Made by a program: the position numbers and the translations under genes. A stretch of 64,000 bases of DNA from Haloarcula sp. CBA1129 (GTDB lineage: Archaea; Halobacteriota; Halobacteria; Halobacteriales; Haloarculaceae). The notes under the pieces are model-generated. The model was given only the letters and a program-made list of their open reading frames with translations. It did not search any database and was not told where the DNA came from. The stretch is from NCBI RefSeq assembly GCF_008729015.1, contig NZ_RKSM01000001.1:930001-994000 (forward strand), written 5' to 3'. Positions 49,831 through 58,479 of this stretch are shown here, piece by piece (the stretch's first letter is position 1; each line of letters begins with the position of its first letter).

Positions 49831-50901
49831 ATGTCGTCACACACCCCAGGAGATGGTGAAACCGAGAGTCAGGAGAGACAAAGATCGGATCAGGGGGTCG
49901 GAAAATCGAGTGTGCCAGATAACAAGAAATGGCAGTCGAACGCATGGTATGAGATTCCTGCCGGTCAAGCAATCACTATTTTGGGCATTTTTCTTACGCT
50001 CTTCGCTGTTACTGCCACAATTAAGAGCCTGAACTTGCTCGCGGAGGATGTCGGAATCCCGTTTGACGTGTATTTGTACGGGTTCTTTGGGGCAATGGCC
50101 AGGTCGCTCCTTGTTTTCGTGACGAATGTAAACCCGGACACAGATAGTGAGGCAGTCGTTAAGCGGTCGTGGATGCAAATCGTACGCTTGGGACTCCGTC
50201 TGTTTGGCGCGCTCTGTTTAGGTGCGGGAATCTATCTCGCTAACAACGCGCTGGATAATGCACTCGTATTTACTCTCGATCCACCAGAAGCGTTCTTTTC
50301 TGGTCTCGCTTTCCTTGCAGGATTCTACGTAGAGCGTGCCTACCGTATCCTCGGGACGGTCGCCAAGCGATTGCTTAGCTTAACCGACCAAGGCAACGGC
50401 AAAGCAGACACATCGACCGGTAATCAAGCATCTCTATCGCTCAATCTACTTCCGGTTTCACAGCGACCTGATGAACCTCGTTGGTACAGTGACACGCGGA
50501 GCCTCGGGCTGTTCGTACTGGGGCTGGTACTACTCAGTCTCGGCATTATCGCATCACTTGGTGGAAATATTCTCCCACTTGTGCCGTCTGTCACAGTGCC
50601 AGTCCCATCATACGTCTACCTGTATGCATTGTTGGGGTCTCTCGGATATCTTTTCACGACACTATTCAAAGAGTTCGACAGAAATACACTCTCATTAGTC
50701 CAGAAAGGAATCCGTATCCCAGCGGCTCTGTTGCTGGCGGCGGGATTCTACATGTTCTCATTCTTATTCATAACCGGTGAAAGTACTGCTACTGGGCTTA
50801 TTTCCGGTCTGGCGTTTCTGGTGGGACTTTATGTAAACGTGGCGCTCGTCACCTTGGATACGATTGCCTCGCGGGTGTTGTCCAGTTTTAGCAACGACTG
50901 A
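49831..50901 (+). CDS. Duplicated integral membrane protein, 356 aa
   Basis: A ~40-residue polar N-terminus is followed by eight or so membrane helices in two homologous halves. The first half has DVYLYGFFGAMARSLLVF, GLRLFGALCLGAGIYLANN and FFSGLAFLAGFYVERAY; the second has SYVYLYALLGSLGYLF, GIRIPAALLLAAGFYMF and LISGLAFLVGLYVNVAL. The repeat of (Y)VYLYGxxGxxG and xxSGLAFLxGxYVxxA indicates internal duplication. Family and role unknown. Confidence 0.75.
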   Translation: MSSHTPGDGETESQERQRSDQGVGKSSVPDNKKWQSNAWYEIPAGQAITILGIFLTLFAVTATIKSLNLLAEDVGIPFDVYLYGFFGAMARSLLVFVTNVNPDTDSEAVVKRSWMQIVRLGLRLFGALCLGAGIYLANNALDNALVFTLDPPEAFFSGLAFLAGFYVERAYRILGTVAKRLLSLTDQGNGKADTSTGNQASLSLNLLPVSQRPDEPRWYSDTRSLGLFVLGLVLLSLGIIASLGGNILPLVPSVTVPVPSYVYLYALLGSLGYLFTTLFKEFDRNTLSLVQKGIRIPAALLLAAGFYMFSFLFITGESTATGLISGLAFLVGLYVNVALVTLDTIASRVLSSFSND

Positions 50902-51132
50902 GGTACTGCGAATAAGGTTTCGTGGTCAACCTAACGATATGCTGGTTTCACTCGACACGATGCAAACACAGATAAGGAACTATGCTCGGAGTCACTACCC
51001 AAATCAGTGCGGTGTTCAGGCTTTTCAGCACGCTATCAGTACCGATGCACAAACTGAAATTCTATCATGTAGCGGTGTTTCCATCACCAAGATTATAAAA
51101 TCGAATAATATTGAGTGGCCACATTTTACCAT

Positions 51133-51408
51133 ATGGCGCAAAAAGAATTCCATGAGATTGTGCACAAAATAGAAAATGTGAATGATGTGTCAGGCCTTCA
51201 CCTGCATATATTACAGGTCAATGACGCATTAGGAGAGTTTTCTTTCGAAGATATGGCGAAACATGAAGAAGACCATCTCAAAGATTGGCTTGAAGCGTTC
51301 CATGATACAGTGGCAACTGTCGCGGACGATGCGGGGGCGACATCGTACAACTTGACGATCTCCGGTGGAACATCGCCAATAGCGTTTTCTATGACGTTCT
51401 CAGAATAA
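51133..51408 (+). CDS. Hypothetical protein, 91 aa
   Basis: MAQKEFHEIVHKIENVNDVS begins an alpha/beta protein with FEDMAKHEEDHLKDWLEAFH and NLTISGGTSPIAFSMTFSE. Leaderless: an AT-rich promoter (51093-51120) lies just before the ATG. It is AT-richer than the genome average. No family recognised. Confidence 0.6.
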   Translation: MAQKEFHEIVHKIENVNDVSGLHLHILQVNDALGEFSFEDMAKHEEDHLKDWLEAFHDTVATVADDAGATSYNLTISGGTSPIAFSMTFSE

Positions 51409-52013
51409 ACTGATTTCAATTAAGGTCCGGTCATGGATCTCTCCATATTTACCAAATTGCCGTCGAAACCGATTGGCTCGAGCTTGTGGGTACCAAGACT
51501 CCTCGTCATACCGCCTATGGCCCAGAGGTACTGTCCGTCAGTCAACCAAGACGCTGTGAATCACTGTACCATTGATCTTAAGCCAGTTTCTACAAACTGC
51601 TCAACCGACAAAATAATGCACATCTCCGTTGGCGAGTAATTCGCATTTGAAAGTAATAGAATTAATGGTAAGTCATAACATACCATTCAATAACAATCGT
51701 ACGTATATTATATTAGTTCTTTATGGTGTTAGCTAAAATATATAATAAAAAACCATGGTTAATAAAGTGAGTATAGATAATATGTATCAACAACGTTCAA
51801 CGATACTCAACAAGTACAGAAATGTTGACTGCCCCCCGTTCACAGTAGAGGTGTCTGTCCACACCGCCGATCCCCATTAGAACCTCAACCACTACAGAAG
51901 CATTCGATACTAAGATCGCATTGTACGCTCCTAGCCGGAATCTCTTCAGTGACGCGACAAGCTAACAGCGAGTAAGCAAACTGCTATATTGAAAATGCGG
52001 TACGAGAGTCGGT
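51409..52013. other. AT-rich intergenic region
   Basis: No gene seen. Very AT-rich at 51655-51790. Nothing repetitive enough to call. Confidence 0.4.
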
Positions 52014-52205
52014 TCATAGCGTTTTGGTGAGTTTCTTGATGTTGTTGAGCGCGAAGAGAAGAACGAATTCACGGAACTATCGATACCAGAACCGCGAACG
52101 CAGGACTCCGCCCTGCGTTCGCTTGAGCGTCGAGTAGGACATTTCTTCCATCCATCGCTGTGTGTAGCCCTTCGCCCGGATGAGCGCGTTATTTGCGGTT
52201 GCCAT
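52014..52205 (-). pseudogene. IS5-type transposase, 3' remnant with internal TAG
   Basis: The minus frame reads NNALIRAKGYTQRWMEEMSY, then STLKRTQGGVLRSRFWYR, a TAG, FREFVLLFALNNIKKLTKTL and TGA. This is the C-terminal end of haloarchaeal IS5-like transposases (the Glu-containing helix is usually E-x-x-F/xSxLKRRxG). Everything upstream is absent. Confidence 0.75.
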
Positions 52206-52959
52206 CAGCTACAAGCCGCTTGAACTCGGCCTCAATTTCGCCTGACGACCAGATCCCCTCTGCTTTCGCGTGCGTCGACAAGTATTGGAACATCCGTTCC
52301 CAGTTGCCATGGACCTCGAGTTCGATTTCCGGCGGCCAGACCATCATTTTCGCGTCCCGCCGAACGCAGACGGGGCTATAGATGCCGTGGAAGCCTTCCC
52401 AGAGGATCGCCGCAGGATATCACCGAGCAGATCACTGAACGCGTTTTCACCAGCCGGATCGATCGACGCCATGGAGGTACGCGAGGTAATCGACCGACGC
52501 GACATCACCTACCTCATTCCACGACCGGTCTACGGCGCTGATCTCGACAATATCGAGAACATCGAGGCTCACCCGCTCGCCGACGTTGCCGTCGAGCGAG
52601 CGGTGACCCTCTCCGTGCATCATCGCCTGGCGCCCGATCCCGTCCTTGGTCCCGTTTGTGGGCGCAGTGAGAGGTCTCTTCGCAACGTTGCTGGTCTATA
52701 TGGGCCCGCGGTAGTCGGGATCTTTTGAGCCGTCAGCTTCGTGGCTTTCACCGGCGGTACGGGTTTCGAGGCCGTCATCGGTATAGTCGGCGTGATTGTG
52801 TTCGCATTCCTCTTCACCTTCTGGATCACGCTCTTGGTTGGCATCCTCGCCGGGGCGCTCTACGAACGCTCCCGCTCAGCTGCAGAGTGACGTCTGTAAA
52901 GATTCCCGAGGTATCGACCAATGTACGGTCTCAGACGAGGATGTCAACGTTCGGTGTTT
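52206..52959. other. Decayed gene fragments
   Basis: A plus frame at 52470-52728 carries VREVIDRRDITYLIPRPVYG and DNIENIEAHPLADVAVER, like a piece of another transposase. At 52731-52890 (plus) lies the C-terminal end of a membrane protein (VIGIVGVIVFAFLFTFWITL, ending SRSAAE). Neither has a start. Confidence 0.45.
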
Positions 52960-53391
52960 CTACCCAACAGCAGCGGCGAGATGGAACGCGGCGAGGAGTG
53001 AGAATCCAGCTACGACCGGCAAATCGCTCGGTCGTGATCCCATATGCCGCTGTGTCGCCGCGCGGAGGACCTACCAGCCAGCGATCCACATGAGCAGGTA
53101 TGGCGCGAACCACGCTCCGAGCCAGCTCGATGCGAGCAAACCGAGCACCCCGATCGAAACGAGTGTGTAACTGACGGCGTAATTCATAATCTGGGCAATC
53201 CCGCGGATTTCAGACCGCTTCGTCTAGTACGTGACGACAAGCAGATCGAGCTGACGCAAGGCGCCTCCGTCGGTCGGTATCGCCCCGTCGAAGTCCAGTA
53301 GCCACGGCATCGCGAAGTGAATAAGGCCCAGAACTACAGTAAACGTTCCACAGGTGAGAAACCCGGCTGCGAGAAAGCGCTCGGGGAGCAT
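52960..53391 (-). pseudogene. Four-span membrane protein frame with two internal TAGs
   Basis: ATG at 53391: MLPERFLAAGFLTCGTFTVV. The 144-codon frame has no TGA or TAA but two internal TAGs (codon 56, 53226-53224; codon 107, 53073-53071) before the final TAG. The sequence between continues smoothly: LRQLDLLVVTY, TAG, TKRSEIRGIAQIMN; and LLMWIAGW, TAG, VLRAATQRHMG. Hydrophobic helices are preserved throughout. Probably a dead gene, unless TAG is read through. Confidence 0.65.
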
Positions 53392-53805
53392 CGGTGGACA
53401 CACAATTTACCGGGAGAATACTGGAAATGGGGATTCCGTCGGCCTGCCATCGTGGGTAGAGCGTGTGTATCGGGCGATTGGTAGCCCCCTCACCAAAGGT
53501 GCGATTGACTATTCGTCTCCTGAATGCCTGTCGTAAAAGTCCGACATCGAGAGCTCTAGTTGATGAACCGCCTACGAGGAACCTGTGGCGCCTCTGCATT
53601 GCGACGACTAGTTTCAGCTCACATTGCCCGCGTTTGAACTGGGAGAAGGGGTCGTGAATACGGTTGTGGTCCCGGCGGAAGTTTTTTAATGTGCCAGTTA
53701 GTGACAATAATCAGCCATGAAAACCGTTCGCCCAGACGGGACCCGTCGAATCGGCGCACGGGAGGCCGCTCCAATGTGTGCATCCATCCCGCGGAGGTGG
53801 TAACT
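53392..53805. other. Gene-free leader of the injection-system operon
   Basis: No gene supported. A TTTTTTAA tract at about 53680-53690 and AT-rich sequence before it probably form the promoter of the operon that starts at 53806. Confidence 0.45.
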
Positions 53806-54420
53806 GTGGGAAACTACCGTGCGATAGCGGACGTCGGGCAGACACTCGTCGATCTGCTGGAAGCGCGGATGAGTCGAATCAGTCGTGGTGACGTTGCACT
53901 CGCCTCACCTGATGCGCAGGGCGAACGGGGCAATGACTGGCGGTTGACGCTGTATCTCTACGATGTCGCAGAGAGCGACGAACTCCGGAACGCCGACCGG
54001 CGGCAACCGGAACCGAACGCCGATACAGTTTCCGAGTCGCCGCTCGTGTTGGATCTCCAGTATCTGCTGACTGCACATCCGTCGAACGGCGCCAGCGCCG
54101 GCACGACGGATACGGTCGAGCAACACGAGGTGTTGGGGCAGGCCATGCAGGTCCTCCGGGACAACGCCATCCTGCGTGGTTCCGAGCTTACTGGCTCTCT
54201 CGCCGGCGAGGACCAACTCCAGATCTCTATCAAACAGGAGTCGATCGACGCGGTGATGAACGTCTGGAGTACGTTTCCGGACCAGCCCTACCAGCCCTCG
54301 GTCGCCTACCTCGTCACGCCGGTGACCATAGAGTCGACCCGAGAGACGCCAGTCCGGCCCGTCGTCGAGCGGGAGATCAGTGAACACGACACCTCTACTG
54401 AGGTGGAAGACGGTGAGTGA
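53806..54420 (+). CDS. DUF4255-family eCIS tail-completion protein, 204 aa
   Basis: GTG at 53806 is chosen because GGAGGT lies 7 bases upstream; an in-frame GTG at 53797 overlaps that site. NYRAIADVGQTLVDLLEARM opens the DUF4255 (Pvc16/Afp16-like) fold, then WRLTLYLYDVAESDELRNAD and LDLQYLLTAHP. The C-terminal half reads QISIKQESIDAVMNVWSTFP and PYQPSVAYLVTPV. In contractile injection systems this protein caps the tube/sheath terminus. First gene of the operon. Confidence 0.88.
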   Translation: MGNYRAIADVGQTLVDLLEARMSRISRGDVALASPDAQGERGNDWRLTLYLYDVAESDELRNADRRQPEPNADTVSESPLVLDLQYLLTAHPSNGASAGTTDTVEQHEVLGQAMQVLRDNAILRGSELTGSLAGEDQLQISIKQESIDAVMNVWSTFPDQPYQPSVAYLVTPVTIESTRETPVRPVVEREISEHDTSTEVEDGE

Positions 54421-55114
54421 CCCCTTTGAGGTTGCAGAGTTTGGCCGCCAGACGTCGAGGCTCTCGCTTGCGGTCCGTCTAGTTGACCGCTTTACTGCCC
54501 GAACCCCCCAGAATCCTCCTCGGGTACGTCTCGAAGGTCGTGACGACACTCCGGTCGAGACTCCAAGCGGGTACTACGTCTTTCTAGATCTCGAGGCCGG
54601 AACAGAGACACTCCTAGTCGAGGGCGCAACGGACTACGTCGACAGCCGAGTGACCGGTGTCGAGGTGATCGATCTCGGGGACCCGGACACGACGGTCGAG
54701 CCCACGGAACTTGACACGCTCCCCCTAGAGACGGTGTACCTAGCTCCGTCGCCGGCCTACCGGTTCCCGAATGGCACGACGCTCGTCCGTGGGACCGTCT
54801 CCGGCCCCGGTGGTGACCCACTCCCGACCGCGCGCCTGAGAGTACAAGACGGAGACACCGTCACCCGCACCGAAGGTGGCCCCGTGACACGGACGGATCA
54901 AAATGGGGAGTACGTCCTATTTTTCGACCCAGTGACCGCCGCCGACGTCGTCGACAGCAGTGGGCGTTCCGTCATCGAACTGGACGGCGACCCACCGTCA
55001 GTCGTCGTCGACCACACGGTCCATGGGGAGAAGACGATCTCACTCGAAGACGACGACGGTGATTCCATCGTCGAAGAAGGCGCAGTGACCGTCCGGGATA
55101 TCGGCTACCCCTGA
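54413..55114 (+). CDS. Carboxypeptidase-regulatory-like eCIS protein, 233 aa
   Basis: GTG at 54413 overlaps the previous stop by 8 bases, with GAGGTGG upstream. Residues ~1-110 are a beta-rich domain (LSLAVRLVDRFTARTPQNPP, SGYYVFLDLEAGTETLLVEG); ~125-190 fit a carboxypeptidase regulatory-like (Ig) domain (RFPNGTTLVRGTVSGPGGDP, RTDQNGEYVLFFDP). Such proteins occur next to DUF4255 genes in archaeal and bacterial injection systems, perhaps as a decoration or spike-associated part. Confidence 0.75.
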   Translation: MSDPFEVAEFGRQTSRLSLAVRLVDRFTARTPQNPPRVRLEGRDDTPVETPSGYYVFLDLEAGTETLLVEGATDYVDSRVTGVEVIDLGDPDTTVEPTELDTLPLETVYLAPSPAYRFPNGTTLVRGTVSGPGGDPLPTARLRVQDGDTVTRTEGGPVTRTDQNGEYVLFFDPVTAADVVDSSGRSVIELDGDPPSVVVDHTVHGEKTISLEDDDGDSIVEEGAVTVRDIGYP

Positions 55115-55425
55115 AGGGGGTGGGTGTGGTTCCGCAGGCTCGGTCGGTAGTCCGGGAAGTCCATCCCACCGCCATGGGGGTCTCAGCACCAGATTACACA
55201 TAAGGAGTGTGGGCTAGCTGCCAGGGCTGTAACGGGGGCCACTCGCGTAGCCGAGCAACGAGCAGTTCACAGGGGCTGCTAGCAGGACCTTTATCAGTCG
55301 CATAGAGGTTGAGCGGGTACAGCTCTGACGGTGCGATTCGATACATCGGGGGGTACACTTATTGCATATCACTGTCATAAAATAACTAGTTATGCAACTA
55401 TTGCCAAGGGCAATGGGTGTCGCCC
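55115..55425. promoter_or_regulatory. Intergenic region with palindrome before the sheath gene
   Basis: Gene-free. A perfect 12-base palindrome ATAACTAGTTAT lies at 55382-55393, 33 bases before the sheath ATG, within an AT-rich stretch (CATAAAATAAC) that looks like a promoter. The structural genes therefore may have their own promoter and operator separate from the two upstream genes. Confidence 0.5.
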
Positions 55426-57018
55426 ATGCCTGAGTACCAGACACCGGGCGTGTACGTCGAGGAAGTCGAGCGCGGCGCGAAGTCGATCGAAGGTGTTGGA
55501 ACGAGCACCGCTGGGTTCCTTGGGCGGACCGAGCGAGGTCCCACGGATCCCCAGTTTGTCACGAGCTACGCGGAGTTCAAGCGGGTGTTCGGCGAACCGT
55601 TCGACAACAGCAACCTGGCCTACGCCGTCGATGGGTTCTTCAATAACGGCGGGTCAAACGCGTACGTCGGTCGAATCGTCCCGGAGAAGTGGACCAGCGA
55701 CACCTCCGCCACAGCCAGTGTGACACTCGACGACGGCAATTCGACGGACACACACGATATAGACGCGGTCGGTCCCGGACCGTGGGGAGCAGATGTCGCG
55801 GTCAACGTCGACGACGCGAGCCTCGGTGATGACGCGTTCAAACTCCGAATCGGTTACTGGGAGGACCTCCCGGAGACGACCGACCGAGCGTATTCGAACG
55901 AGGCCGAGACCGACGCAGACAAGGGTTTGGTTCAGTTCTACGGCGAACCGGTCGTCGAGGAGGTGTACGACAACCTCTCGACGAACGAGCGGTCGAGCAA
56001 CTTCGTGGAAAACCGCCTCGGCGGCTCGAACCTCGTGGACGCGACGCAGGAATCCGCTACCCGGCCGGCCAACACCACCACGATTCTGTCCGCCAGTCGT
56101 GACTTCGCTATCGACGAAAATGCGAACGCCACTGACGACGAGAATCAGGTCGACCGGGCTGACTTCCAGGGCATAACAACCGCCGGCGAGCGGACGGGAC
56201 TGCAGGCATTCCAAGAAATCGACGAAATAGCCATGGTCTGCGTGCCCGACGAGAACAGATACGACGGGCTCCGGGGAGACATCATCACTCACTGCCAGAC
56301 CGAGATGGGAGATCGGGTCGCGATCCTCCAGCCGGGTTCGGGAACCCAGCCGGTAAAGGCCAAGGAGGCAGCGGGCAAGGTCGACACGTCGTACGCGGCC
56401 TTTTACTACCCGTGGGTGACGATCCTCGACCCGGCGACGGGGATCGAGAAAGCGGTTCCACCCTGTGGGCACGTTGCGGGTATCTACGCCCGAAGCGACA
56501 ATCAGCACGGCGTCCACAAGGCGCCGGCCAACGAGGTCGTCCGGGGGATACAATCTCTCGAACTCAACCTCACCAAGGCCGACCAGTCCCAGCTCAATCC
56601 CCAGGGCGTCAACTGTATCCGTAGTTTGCGGGGCCGTGGTATCCGCGTCTGGGGCGCCCGAACCCTCTCCAGCAACCCATCCTGGAAGTACCTGAACGTC
56701 AGACGGCTCATGCTGTACATAGAGGAGTCAATCGACGAGGGCACCCAGTGGGTCGTCTTCGAGTCGAACGACGAACGAACCTGGGCCAGAGTCAGACAGA
56801 CGGTCCGGAACTTCCTGACCTCGGTCTGGGACGACGGTGCGCTGATGGGGTCGACGCCCGAGGAGGCGTTCTACGTGAAATGCGATCGGTCGACGATGAC
56901 CCAGGACGACATCGACAACGGGCGACTCATCTGCGAGATCGGTGTCGCGCCGGTCAAACCAGCCGAGTTCGTCATTTTCAGAATCAGCCAGTGGACCGGC
57001 GGCGTGGAGGGAGAGTGA
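55426..57018 (+). CDS. Contractile tail sheath protein, 530 aa
   Basis: MPEYQTPGVYVEEVERGAKS and GVGTSTAGFLGRTERGP are the standard sheath opening. The C-terminal sheath domain contains NCIRSLRGRGIRVWGARTLS, YLNVRRLMLYIEESIDEGTQ and RVRQTVRNFLTSVWDDGAL. The middle (~130-280) is a variable, acidic insertion of haloarchaeal type. Sheath subunits form the outer contractile tube that drives the inner tube outward. Followed 6 bases later by the tube gene. Confidence 0.95.
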   Translation: MPEYQTPGVYVEEVERGAKSIEGVGTSTAGFLGRTERGPTDPQFVTSYAEFKRVFGEPFDNSNLAYAVDGFFNNGGSNAYVGRIVPEKWTSDTSATASVTLDDGNSTDTHDIDAVGPGPWGADVAVNVDDASLGDDAFKLRIGYWEDLPETTDRAYSNEAETDADKGLVQFYGEPVVEEVYDNLSTNERSSNFVENRLGGSNLVDATQESATRPANTTTILSASRDFAIDENANATDDENQVDRADFQGITTAGERTGLQAFQEIDEIAMVCVPDENRYDGLRGDIITHCQTEMGDRVAILQPGSGTQPVKAKEAAGKVDTSYAAFYYPWVTILDPATGIEKAVPPCGHVAGIYARSDNQHGVHKAPANEVVRGIQSLELNLTKADQSQLNPQGVNCIRSLRGRGIRVWGARTLSSNPSWKYLNVRRLMLYIEESIDEGTQWVVFESNDERTWARVRQTVRNFLTSVWDDGALMGSTPEEAFYVKCDRSTMTQDDIDNGRLICEIGVAPVKPAEFVIFRISQWTGGVEGE

Positions 57019-57024
57019 TTTTCG

Positions 57025-57465
57025 ATGCCAGATAGATACGGGCCATACAGGAACGTCAGGTACATTCTCGAAATCGATGGTATCGCGATTGCCGGGTTCA
57101 GCAGCTGTTCGATACCGGAAAACTCGACGGAGCCGATCGAGTACCGGGAGGGTACCGACCCGCCGACGGTCAGGAAGCTTTGGAGTCTCAACTCCTACGG
57201 CAACCTGACCCTCGAGAAGGGAACGACTCAGGACTCGCTCGCGCTGTTCGAGTGGAGAAAGTCTGTCGAGCAGGGACAGGTCGACTCGGCGCGACGGAAT
57301 ATCGCCGTCATCCTCTTGGACGAAGAGGGCGGAACCGGCCCACGATGGGAGTTCAAGAATGCCTGGATCATCAATTATGACGGCCCGGACCTCGACTCGA
57401 CCGGGAACGAAGTCGCGATTGAATCGCTCGAAATCGCCCACGAGGAGATGGAACGCGTGGCATGA
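57025..57465 (+). CDS. Tail tube protein (T4 gp19-like), first copy, 146 aa
   Basis: YGPYRNVRYILEIDGIAIAG and FSSCSIPENSTEPIEYREG are the typical tube opening; WSLNSYGNLTLEKGTTQDS and the closing ESLEIAHEEMERV complete the beta-barrel. The inner tube is built of such subunits. Overlaps the next gene by four bases. Confidence 0.92.
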   Translation: MPDRYGPYRNVRYILEIDGIAIAGFSSCSIPENSTEPIEYREGTDPPTVRKLWSLNSYGNLTLEKGTTQDSLALFEWRKSVEQGQVDSARRNIAVILLDEEGGTGPRWEFKNAWIINYDGPDLDSTGNEVAIESLEIAHEEMERVA

Positions 57466-57866
57466 CGGACTCAGTTCTGCAGACCGAGTACGAGTTCACG
57501 CTCCCGCAGGGGTACACTGACGAGAACGGGGAGGTTCATACAGAGGGCGCGATGCGGCTGGCCACGGCCGCTGACGAGATCAAACCCCAGAACGACCCCC
57601 GTGTCAAGTCCAATCCGTCGTATCTGACGGTAATCCTCCTCTCGCGTGTCGTGACGGAACTCGGGACGCTCGACGACGTCACGACGCAGGTGATCGAGAA
57701 CCTCTACGTGAACGACATGGCATACTTGCAGGACCTCTATGAGCGGATCAACGAACGTAGCGCCAACACCGTCGACGCCGTCTGTCCGGAGTGTAGCGAA
57801 GCGTTCGAGGTTGACGTCGAGCGCGAGTCGCCGGTGCAGGTGGAGGCGGGAAATCAGGGGGTCTGA
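57462..57866 (+). CDS. eCIS zinc-ribbon assembly protein, 134 aa
   Basis: YEFTLPQGYTDENGEVHTEG and MRLATAADEIKPQNDPRVKS resemble phage tail assembly chaperone-type proteins (T4-like, gp41 group). The C-terminal part has a CPEC pair (VDAVCPECSEAFEVDVER), a half zinc ribbon. It lies between tube genes as in other injection-system operons and is probably an assembly factor. Overlaps DUF6760 by one base (TGATG). Confidence 0.8.
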   Translation: MTDSVLQTEYEFTLPQGYTDENGEVHTEGAMRLATAADEIKPQNDPRVKSNPSYLTVILLSRVVTELGTLDDVTTQVIENLYVNDMAYLQDLYERINERSANTVDAVCPECSEAFEVDVERESPVQVEAGNQGV

Positions 57867-58030
57867 TGACGGGCTATCCACCCGACCAGCTTTACGAAGA
57901 GATGGCCTTCATCGCCTACCACTTCAACTGGGACCACGACGAGATTCTGGCGATGCCTCACTGGGAGCGCCGACGGTGGTGTGAGGAGATCAGCAATATC
58001 AACGAGCGAATCAACGAGGGACAGCGCTGA
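57866..58030 (+). CDS. DUF6760-family small protein, 54 aa
   Basis: MTGYPPDQLYEEMAFIAYHF, then NWDHDEILAMPHWERRRWCE and EISNINERINEGQR. The pattern xxLYEEhAFIAYHFxW..ehhxhxHxERRRWxEEI is what I recall of DUF6760 of contractile injection systems. The stop overlaps the next ATG (TGATG). Confidence 0.85.
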   Translation: MTGYPPDQLYEEMAFIAYHFNWDHDEILAMPHWERRRWCEEISNINERINEGQR

Positions 58031-58479
58031 TGCCCCCCGGTGTCCGAGTCGACCCGTACCTCGATTTCAGGTTCTACGTCGAGATTGAGGGCATCGTCGT
58101 GGCCGGCTTCTCAGACGTCAGTGGCCTGGAAATCGAGGTCGGCACTGTTGAGTACGAAGAGGGCGGTCGCAACGGCTTCACCCATGAAAAACCGAATCGG
58201 ACGTCGTACTCGCACCTCGAACTGGAGAAGGGGCTGACTGACTCCCGTGAGTTGATCGACTGGATGGAGAGCGTCGCGGCCGGGCGCATCGATCGAAAGA
58301 CGGTGTTCGTGTTTTTGCTGGACGCCCGGGGACTCCCGAAATGGGGCTGGCAGTGTGAGGCTGCCTACCCGGTGCGGTATTCGGCCCCCGACCTCCAAGC
58401 TGACCAAGGAGCGGTCGCGGTCGAGACGCTGGAGCTCGCCCATCGGGGGCTCTCCAGAATGGAGGTCGTCGGTGGATGA
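58030..58479 (+). CDS. Tail tube protein (T4 gp19-like), second copy, 149 aa
   Basis: PYLDFRFYVEIEGIVVAGFS and GLEIEVGTVEYEEGGRNGFT are tube signatures; HEKPNRTSYSHLELEKGLTD and ETLELAHRGLSRMEVVGG close the domain. Divergent from the first tube protein, as usual for injection systems where one forms the main tube and another the tip or initiator. Overlaps the ATPase gene by four bases. Confidence 0.92.
   Translation: MPPGVRVDPYLDFRFYVEIEGIVVAGFSDVSGLEIEVGTVEYEEGGRNGFTHEKPNRTSYSHLELEKGLTDSRELIDWMESVAAGRIDRKTVFVFLLDARGLPKWGWQCEAAYPVRYSAPDLQADQGAVAVETLELAHRGLSRMEVVGG

Noticed and set aside
34661-53391. Pyrrolysine decoding of the internal TAG codons
   Set aside because: TAG also terminates normal genes in this window, no pyl genes are visible, and the interrupted frames lie partly in decayed DNA. 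Kept only as a remote alternative in the findings.
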